From the NCBI GenBank assembly GCA_963768975.1, contig CAVYKB010000012.1:186001-250000 (forward strand): a stretch of 64,000 bases of DNA, in the 5' to 3' direction. The first letter of the stretch is position 1. Each line of letters begins with the position of its first letter. The stretch comes from CADCTB01 sp963768975. GTDB taxonomy: Bacteria; Actinomycetota; Acidimicrobiia; Acidimicrobiales; AC-14. The notes below the pieces were generated by a model. That model did not search any database. It was not told the origin of the DNA and was given only the letters and a program-made list of their open reading frames with translations. Position numbers and translations under genes: made by a program. Of the stretch, positions 59,162 to 64,000 are shown piece after piece.

Positions 59162-60247
59162 ATGATTTCCGTTCGAGACGATCTGGCCGAGCTGGAGGGG
59201 TACCACTCGGCCCAGGTCACCGTCGACGTCCGCCTGAACACCAACGAGTCGCCCTATCCGCCGCCGCCGGCGTGGCGAGAAGCGTTCCTGGAGGAGCTGG
59301 CTGCCGTCCCGTTCAACCGGTACCCAGACCGGGAGGCGCGCGACCTGCGAACCGCCATCGGCGAGCTGCACGGGGTCGGCCCCGAGCAGATCCTGGCCGC
59401 GAACGGGTCCAACGAGGTCATCCAGGCGCTGTGCCTGGCCTACGGCGGCGCCGGCCGCACCGTCGCCGTCTTCGAGCCGACCTACGCCCTCCACTCCCAC
59501 ATCCCCCGCATCACGGGGACGGGCGTGGCCGTGGGGGAGCGCCGGCCCGACTTCACCCTCGACCCCACCGAGGTCACCCACGTCGTCACCAAGGCCCAGC
59601 CGGCGATCACCTTCCTCTGCTCGCCGAACAACCCCACCGGAGTAATCGACCCGACTGCGGTGGTGGAGGCCGCCCTGGCCACGGCTCCCGGCCTGGTCGT
59701 CGTCGACGAGGCCTACGGCCAGTTCACCCCCACCTCTGCCCTGCCGCTGGTGGCCGACGGCGTGCCCCTGGTGGTCACCCGCACCTTTTCCAAGACGTGG
59801 TCGATGGCCGCCTGCCGGCTGGGGTACTGCGTGGCGCCGGCGGCGATCGTCGCCGCCGCCGAGCGGGCCGTCCTGCCCTACCACCTCGACGCCGCCACCC
59901 AGATCGCCGGCCGCCTGGCCCTGCGCTTCACCGCTGAGATGGAGGCCCGGGTTGCCGCCCTCGTGTCGGAGCGCGAGCGCTTGGCGACCGCCCTGTCCGA
60001 GCTGCGGGTCGACACGTGGCCGTCCGGCGCCAACTTCCTGCTGTTCCGCCCCCGCGACGTCGATGGGCCGGCGGGCCCGAGCGGCCCCCTGAGCGGCGAG
60101 GCCGTGTGGAAGGGCCTGGTCGAGCGCTCGGTCCTCGTGCGCAATTGCTCGTCCTGGCCCCGCCTCGACGGCTGCCTCCGAGTCACCGTCGGCACCCCCG
60201 CCGAGGACGACGCCTTTTTGTCCGCCCTGAGAGAGGTCCTGTCGTGA
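59162..60247 (+). CDS. hisC: Histidinol-phosphate aminotransferase
   Basis: PLP enzyme converting imidazole-acetol phosphate to histidinol phosphate, 361 residues. LNTNESPYPPPPAW, PFNRYPDREARDLR, AANGSNEVIQALC, FLCSPNNPTGVI, VVDEAYGQF and the PLP-lysine motif TRTFSKTWSMAACRLGY are intact; SKTWSMAA replaces the more usual SKAFGLAG. The stop overlaps hisB as GTGA. Confidence 0.95.
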   Translation: MISVRDDLAELEGYHSAQVTVDVRLNTNESPYPPPPAWREAFLEELAAVPFNRYPDREARDLRTAIGELHGVGPEQILAANGSNEVIQALCLAYGGAGRTVAVFEPTYALHSHIPRITGTGVAVGERRPDFTLDPTEVTHVVTKAQPAITFLCSPNNPTGVIDPTAVVEAALATAPGLVVVDEAYGQFTPTSALPLVADGVPLVVTRTFSKTWSMAACRLGYCVAPAAIVAAAERAVLPYHLDAATQIAGRLALRFTAEMEARVAALVSERERLATALSELRVDTWPSGANFLLFRPRDVDGPAGPSGPLSGEAVWKGLVERSVLVRNCSSWPRLDGCLRVTVGTPAEDDAFLSALREVLS

Positions 60248-60831
60248 GCCGCGTCGCCACCAAGTCCCGCATCACCAAGGAGACGTCGATCGAGATCCGC
60301 CTCGACCTCGACGGCACCGGCCAGACCAAGGTCAGCACCGGCCTCCCGTTCTTCGACCACATGGTCGATCAGCTCGGCCGCCACGGCGGCTTCGACCTGG
60401 AGCTGACCGCCGCCGGCGACCTCCAAGTCGATGCCCACCACACCGTGGAGGACGTCGGCATCGCCCTGGGCGAGTGCCTGCGGGAGGCCCTGGGCGACAA
60501 GGCCGGCGTGCGCCGGTTTGCCTCCATGTCCCTGCCCCTCGACGAGGCGCTGGTCGAGGTCGCGCTCGACCTCTCGGGCCGGCCCTACCTGCACTACGAG
60601 GTCGAGCCGGGCACCGAGCCCCTCGGCTCTCCTCCGTTCGACCCCCAGCTGGCCGAGGAGTTCTGGCGGGCCTTCGCCACCTCCGCCCTCATCACCCTCC
60701 ACCTCGACCTGAAGCGAGGCAAGAACTCCCACCACATCCTGGAGGCGTCGTTCAAGGGCGTGGCCCGGGCCCTTCGCGACGCCGTGCGCATCGAAGGCAC
60801 CGGCGTACCGTCGACCAAAGGGACTCTGTGA
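60244..60831 (+). CDS. hisB: Imidazoleglycerol-phosphate dehydratase
   Basis: Monofunctional dehydratase, 195 residues, without the phosphatase domain of enteric HisB. Metal-binding repeats HHTVEDVGIALGE and KNSHHILEASFKG and the start region STGLPFFDHMVDQLGRHG are complete. GTG 60244 overlaps the hisC stop. HisH starts 14 bases on. Confidence 0.97.
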   Translation: MSRVATKSRITKETSIEIRLDLDGTGQTKVSTGLPFFDHMVDQLGRHGGFDLELTAAGDLQVDAHHTVEDVGIALGECLREALGDKAGVRRFASMSLPLDEALVEVALDLSGRPYLHYEVEPGTEPLGSPPFDPQLAEEFWRAFATSALITLHLDLKRGKNSHHILEASFKGVARALRDAVRIEGTGVPSTKGTL

Positions 60832-60844
60832 CCAAGGAAACACA

Positions 60845-61450
60845 GTGATCGCAGTCCTCGACTACGGGATCGGGAACCTGCGGTCGGCCCAGAAGGCGCT
60901 GGAGAAGGTGGGCGCCGAGGCGGTGCTGACCGCCGACCCGGCCGTTGTCGCCGGCGCCGCGGGCGTGGTCCTGCCTGGTGTCGGCCATGTCGGCCGGTGC
61001 CTGGAGGCGCTGCGGGACAGCGGCCTCGAGGAGCCGGCGAAGGCGGCCATCGGCGCCGGCACGCCGTTCCTCGGGATCTGCGTCGGCATGCAGATGCTCT
61101 ACGACGGCTCCGAGGAGGCACCCGATGTCAAGGGCTTGGGGGTGCTGGCCGGCACCGTCCGGCTGCTGCCCGACACCGTCAAGCGCCCGCAGATGCAGTG
61201 GAACGTGCTCGACCGCCGGCCGACCCCGATGCTCGCCGGCCTAGAGGACCCGATCTGGATGTACTTCGTCCACTCGTATGCCCCGGAGCCCTCCGATGAC
61301 GTGGTTGCCACCTGCGATTACGGCGGCCCCGTGGTCGCCGCCGTCGTCCGCCACAACCTTTGGGCCACCCAGTTCCACCCCGAGAAGTCCGGCGCCGCCG
61401 GCCTCCACCTGCTGGCCAACTTCGTCACGTGCTGCTCTACCCGGCCATAG
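60845..61450 (+). CDS. hisH: Imidazole glycerol phosphate synthase, glutaminase subunit
   Basis: Class I glutamine amidotransferase that feeds ammonia to HisF, 201 residues. The nucleophile Cys is in LGICVGMQMLYDGSEE; the His-Glu pair is in QFHPEKSG. VLDYGIGNLRSAQKAL and GVGHVGRCLEAL are family blocks. GTG start; the 3' end overlaps hisA by 22 bases. Confidence 0.97.
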   Translation: MIAVLDYGIGNLRSAQKALEKVGAEAVLTADPAVVAGAAGVVLPGVGHVGRCLEALRDSGLEEPAKAAIGAGTPFLGICVGMQMLYDGSEEAPDVKGLGVLAGTVRLLPDTVKRPQMQWNVLDRRPTPMLAGLEDPIWMYFVHSYAPEPSDDVVATCDYGGPVVAAVVRHNLWATQFHPEKSGAAGLHLLANFVTCCSTRP

Positions 61451-62139
61451 ACCTCCGGGGCGGCCGGGTGGTCCGCCTCTACCAGGGAGACTTCGACAAG
61501 GAGACGGTCTACGGGATGGACCCCGTCGCCGTGGCCGAGGCCTACGCCGCCGCCGGCGCCCGCTGGATCCACGTCGTCGACCTCGACGCCGCTCGCACCG
61601 GCACGCCGGAGAACCGACCGGTGATCGCGGCAATCGCCGGCGCCGTCGACATCAACGTGCAGGCCAGCGGCGGCGTCCGCGACCAGGCGTCGGCGGAGGA
61701 GCTGCTGGCGTGCGGGGTGGACCGTGTGGTCATCGGCACGGCGGCGGTGGAGCACCCCGCGCTGGTGATCGAGCTCGCCTCGCACCACCAGATCGCGGTC
61801 GGGATCGACACCCGCGGGCGGGATGTTGCGGTCAGGGGCTGGACCGAGGGGTCCGGCGTTGACCTGTTCGACCTCCTGGCCCGCTACGCCGGCACCGGCG
61901 TCGCCGCCGTCATCGTCACCGACATCAGCCGGGACAGCACGCTCGAGGGCCCCGACGTCGAGGGCCTGGCCGCCGTCGTCGAGGCCACCGACATCCCGGT
62001 GATCGCCTCCGGCGGCGTCGGTTCGCTCGCCGATCTGGAAATGCTCAGCGAGCTGCCGCTCGAAGGTGCCATCGTCGGCAAGGCCCTGTACGAGGGGAAC
62101 TTCACGGTGGAGGAGGCCATCGCAGCATGCGGGCAGTGA
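61429..62139 (+). CDS. hisA: HisA/PriA phosphoribosyl isomerase
   Basis: TIM barrel isomerising ProFAR in histidine synthesis, 236 residues from GTG 61429 (LLYPAIDLRGGRVVRLYQGD). Catalytic Asp residues fall in PAIDLR and VTDISRDSTLEGPD. The two phosphate-binding repeats ASGGVRD and ASGGVGS are present. In many Actinobacteria this protein (PriA) also replaces TrpF in tryptophan synthesis; the sequence alone does not settle that here. It overlaps hisH by 22 bases and hisF by 13. Confidence 0.95.
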   Translation: MLLYPAIDLRGGRVVRLYQGDFDKETVYGMDPVAVAEAYAAAGARWIHVVDLDAARTGTPENRPVIAAIAGAVDINVQASGGVRDQASAEELLACGVDRVVIGTAAVEHPALVIELASHHQIAVGIDTRGRDVAVRGWTEGSGVDLFDLLARYAGTGVAAVIVTDISRDSTLEGPDVEGLAAVVEATDIPVIASGGVGSLADLEMLSELPLEGAIVGKALYEGNFTVEEAIAACGQ

Positions 62140-62873
62140 GGGTGATTCCCTGCCTCGACGTCGACAACGGCCGGGTGGTCAAGGGCGTGAACTTCGTCGA
62201 CCTGCGTGACGCCGGCGACCCGGTCGAGCTGGCCGCCCGCTACGACGCCGAGGGCGCCGACGAGGTGGTGTTCCTCGACATCACCGCCAGCTCCGACGCC
62301 CGCAACACCATGGTCGACGTCGCCCGCCGCACCGCGGAGACGGTGTTCATCCCCTTCGCCGTCGGCGGCGGCATCCGCAGCGTCGACGATGCCCGAGCCT
62401 TGCTCAGGGCTGGCGCCGACAAGGTGGGTGTCAACACTGCCGCGGTGGAGCGGCCCCAGCTGATCGCCGAGCTGGCCGGCGAGTTCGGCGCCCAGTGCGT
62501 CGTCGTCGCCATCGACGCGAAGGACCGCCGGGTGTTCACCCACGGCGGCCGCACGCCGACGCCGCTCGACGCCGTGGCCTGGGCCGAGGAGTGCGAGCGG
62601 CTGGGCGCCGGCGAGATCCTGCTGACGTCCATGGACCGCGACGGCACCCGCAGCGGCTTCGACCTGGAGATGACCCGGGCGGTGTGCGACGCCACCGGCA
62701 TCCCGGTCATTGCCAGCGGGGGCGTGGGCACCCTCGACCACCTCGCCGACGGCGCCCTGGCCGGCGGGGCCGACGCCGTGCTGGCCGCGTCGATCTTTCA
62801 TTTCGGCGAGCACACCGTTCGCGAGGCCAAGGAGCACCTGGCGGCCAGGGGGATCCCCGTCCGTCCCGCTTGA
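62127..62873 (+). CDS. hisF: Imidazole glycerol phosphate synthase, cyclase subunit
   Basis: Partner of HisH, 248 residues. MRAVRVIPCLDVDNGRVVKG carries the first catalytic Asp; the second is in LLTSMDRDGTRSGFD. FAVGGGIRSVDDA and ASGGVGTLDHL form the phosphate sites. ATG 62127 overlaps hisA by 13 bases. hisG, hisE and hisI are not in the window. Confidence 0.97.
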   Translation: MRAVRVIPCLDVDNGRVVKGVNFVDLRDAGDPVELAARYDAEGADEVVFLDITASSDARNTMVDVARRTAETVFIPFAVGGGIRSVDDARALLRAGADKVGVNTAAVERPQLIAELAGEFGAQCVVVAIDAKDRRVFTHGGRTPTPLDAVAWAEECERLGAGEILLTSMDRDGTRSGFDLEMTRAVCDATGIPVIASGGVGTLDHLADGALAGGADAVLAASIFHFGEHTVREAKEHLAARGIPVRPA

Positions 62874-62899
62874 CGTGAGCAATTACGCTCGGGTTGGTG

Positions 62900-64000
62900 A
62901 TGTCGGAACCGCGGGTCCTTTCCATCGTTCTCGCCGGCGGCGAGGGCAAACGGCTCTTCCCCCTCACCGCCGACCGGGCCAAGCCCGCGGTGCCCTTCGC
63001 CGGCCACTACCGGCTGATCGACTTCGCCCTTTCGAACCTGGCCAACGCCAACTACCTGCGCATGGTCGTGCTCACCCAGTACAAGAGCCACAGCCTGGGC
63101 CAGCACCTGTCGCGGACGTGGCGGCTGTCGACCCTGCTCGACACCTACGTGACCATGGTGCCGGCCCAGATGCGCCACGGGCCGAAGTGGTTCGCCGGCT
63201 CGGCCGATGCCATCTTCCAGAACCTCAACCTCATCGGCGACGACCGGCCCGATTACATCTGCGTCTTCGGCGCCGACCACATCTACCGCATGGATCCGAG
63301 GCAGATGGTGGAGGCCCACATCGACTCCGGCGCCGGCGTCACCGTCGCCGGCATCCGGGCGCCACGGACCGAGGCCTCCGCGTTCGGCGTGATCGACCCC
63401 GGCATCGGCACCAAGATCGAGGCCTTCCTGGAGAAGCCGGAAGACCCGCCCGGGCTCCCCGACTCGCCCGACGAGGTGTTCGCCTCCATGGGCAACTACG
63501 TCTTCACAGCCAAGACCCTGGTCGACATCGTCACCGAGGACGCCAAGGACGAGGAGTCCCGCCACGACATCGGCGGCGACATCATCCCCGCGCTGGTCAA
63601 GGCCGGCGAGGCCCACGTGTACGACTTCAACTCCAACGTCGTCCCCGGGGCGACCGACCGGGACCGCGCCTACTGGCGCGACGTGGGGACCCTGGACAGC
63701 TACTACGACTCCCACCGCGACCTGGTGTCGGTCTATCCGGTGTTCAACCTGTACAACAGGAAGTGGCCGATCTACACGTCCGTCCCCCAGCTTCCGCCGG
63801 CCAAGTTCGTGCTCGAGGACGGCGGCCGCACCGGCCGGGCCTTCAACTCCCTCGTCAGCACCGGGTGCATCATCTCCGGTTCCACCGTGCGGAACTCGGT
63901 GCTGTCGCCCGGGGTCATCGTCGACTCCCACGCCCTCGTGGAGGACTCCGTGCTGATGCACGACGTGGTGGTCGGAGAGGGGGCGGTCGTGCGGCGGTCG
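62900..64000 (+). CDS. glgC: Glucose-1-phosphate adenylyltransferase (3' end cut by window)
   Basis: Makes ADP-glucose for glycogen or related alpha-glucans. The first 367 residues are present: VLAGGEGKRLFPLTADRAKP (nucleotide loop), YRLIDFALSNLANANY, VFGADHIYRMD (catalytic Asp), GNYVFTAKTL, RHDIGGDIIPALV and the start of the left-handed beta-helix (GCIISGSTVRNSVLSPGV). ATG 62900 is chosen; GTG 62897 directly before it is possible. It begins 26 bases after hisF, perhaps as a separate unit. Confidence 0.95.
   Translation, partial: MSEPRVLSIVLAGGEGKRLFPLTADRAKPAVPFAGHYRLIDFALSNLANANYLRMVVLTQYKSHSLGQHLSRTWRLSTLLDTYVTMVPAQMRHGPKWFAGSADAIFQNLNLIGDDRPDYICVFGADHIYRMDPRQMVEAHIDSGAGVTVAGIRAPRTEASAFGVIDPGIGTKIEAFLEKPEDPPGLPDSPDEVFASMGNYVFTAKTLVDIVTEDAKDEESRHDIGGDIIPALVKAGEAHVYDFNSNVVPGATDRDRAYWRDVGTLDSYYDSHRDLVSVYPVFNLYNRKWPIYTSVPQLPPAKFVLEDGGRTGRAFNSLVSTGCIISGSTVRNSVLSPGVIVDSHALVEDSVLMHDVVVGEGAVVRRS

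Overview
The window is very GC-rich (above 70 % by eye, with third codon positions almost all G or C) and carries actinobacterial signature genes: mycothiol synthase (mshD), a bacterial proteasome activator (bpa), a DUF222-HNH (13E12-type) endonuclease with a mycobacterial-type SOS box, and a response regulator/kinase/GerMN-lipoprotein trio resembling MtrA-MtrB-LpqB. The ftsW-murG-murC-murB-ftsQ-ftsZ-pgeF-yggS-sepF-yggT order without ftsA fits a deep actinobacterial lineage; Acidimicrobiia is my best guess, but that is inference.

Layout. 1-8.9 kb: division and cell-wall cluster, mostly with stop/start overlaps, from the 3' part of ftsW to sepF and yggT. 9-10.4 kb: membrane-anchored protein with a duplicated domain and a histone-H1-like tail, convergent with ileS (10.4-13.5 kb). 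13.7-16.7 kb: DUF167, DksA-like zinc finger, lspA, rluD, membrane-anchored hypothetical. 16.7-19.6 kb: Ig-like hypothetical, Rrf2 regulator, alkaline-phosphatase-superfamily phosphodiesterase, bpa. 19.6-23.3 kb: an accessory pocket of small and damaged genes around a free-standing reverse transcriptase (RT). 23.4-28.9 kb: dnaE, a hypothetical, a Uma2-type nuclease, a hypothetical. 29.2-32.2 kb: aldolase-like protein, NAD-dependent epimerase, and a glycosyltransferase fused to a HAD phosphatase. 32.2-37.6 kb: iron ABC transporter operon fbpABC plus a GT39-like membrane protein, behind a promoter with an IdeR/DtxR-like iron box. 37.6-45.4 kb: OafA-type acyltransferase, nitroreductase with two compensating frameshifts, small membrane proteins, HNH endonuclease, spermidine-synthase-like membrane protein, YyaL-type thioredoxin-domain protein. 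45.4-57.8 kb: small proteins, acyl-CoA dehydrogenase, two-component system with lipoprotein, secreted TIM-barrel hydrolase-like protein, MBL/VOC pair, rlmN, VIT-family transporter, mshD, nth. 57.8-62.9 kb: hisD-hisC-hisB-hisH-hisA-hisF. 62.9-64 kb: glgC, cut by the window end.

The most interesting element is the RT at 20866-22221 (minus strand). Its catalytic residues are intact, and its 5' end sits inside a 130-nt segment (22137-22266) closed by a perfect 14-bp inverted repeat with several internal hairpins. The first ~31 codons inside that segment have unusually many A/T third positions. This could be a retron-like RT/ncRNA pair or a structured translational leader.

Other points of note are regulatory sites that fit their genes (iron box at fbp, SOS box at the HNH gene, DnaA-box-like pair at dnaE), two gene remnants (a delta-60-repeat protein and a MalT-type regulator), three genes with apparent frameshifts, two of them with breaks in GCCGGC-rich tracts, and a repeated hairpin element sharing a 15-mer. 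No tRNA, rRNA, CRISPR array, insertion sequence or prophage was seen, and no stretch over 300 bases lacks a gene.
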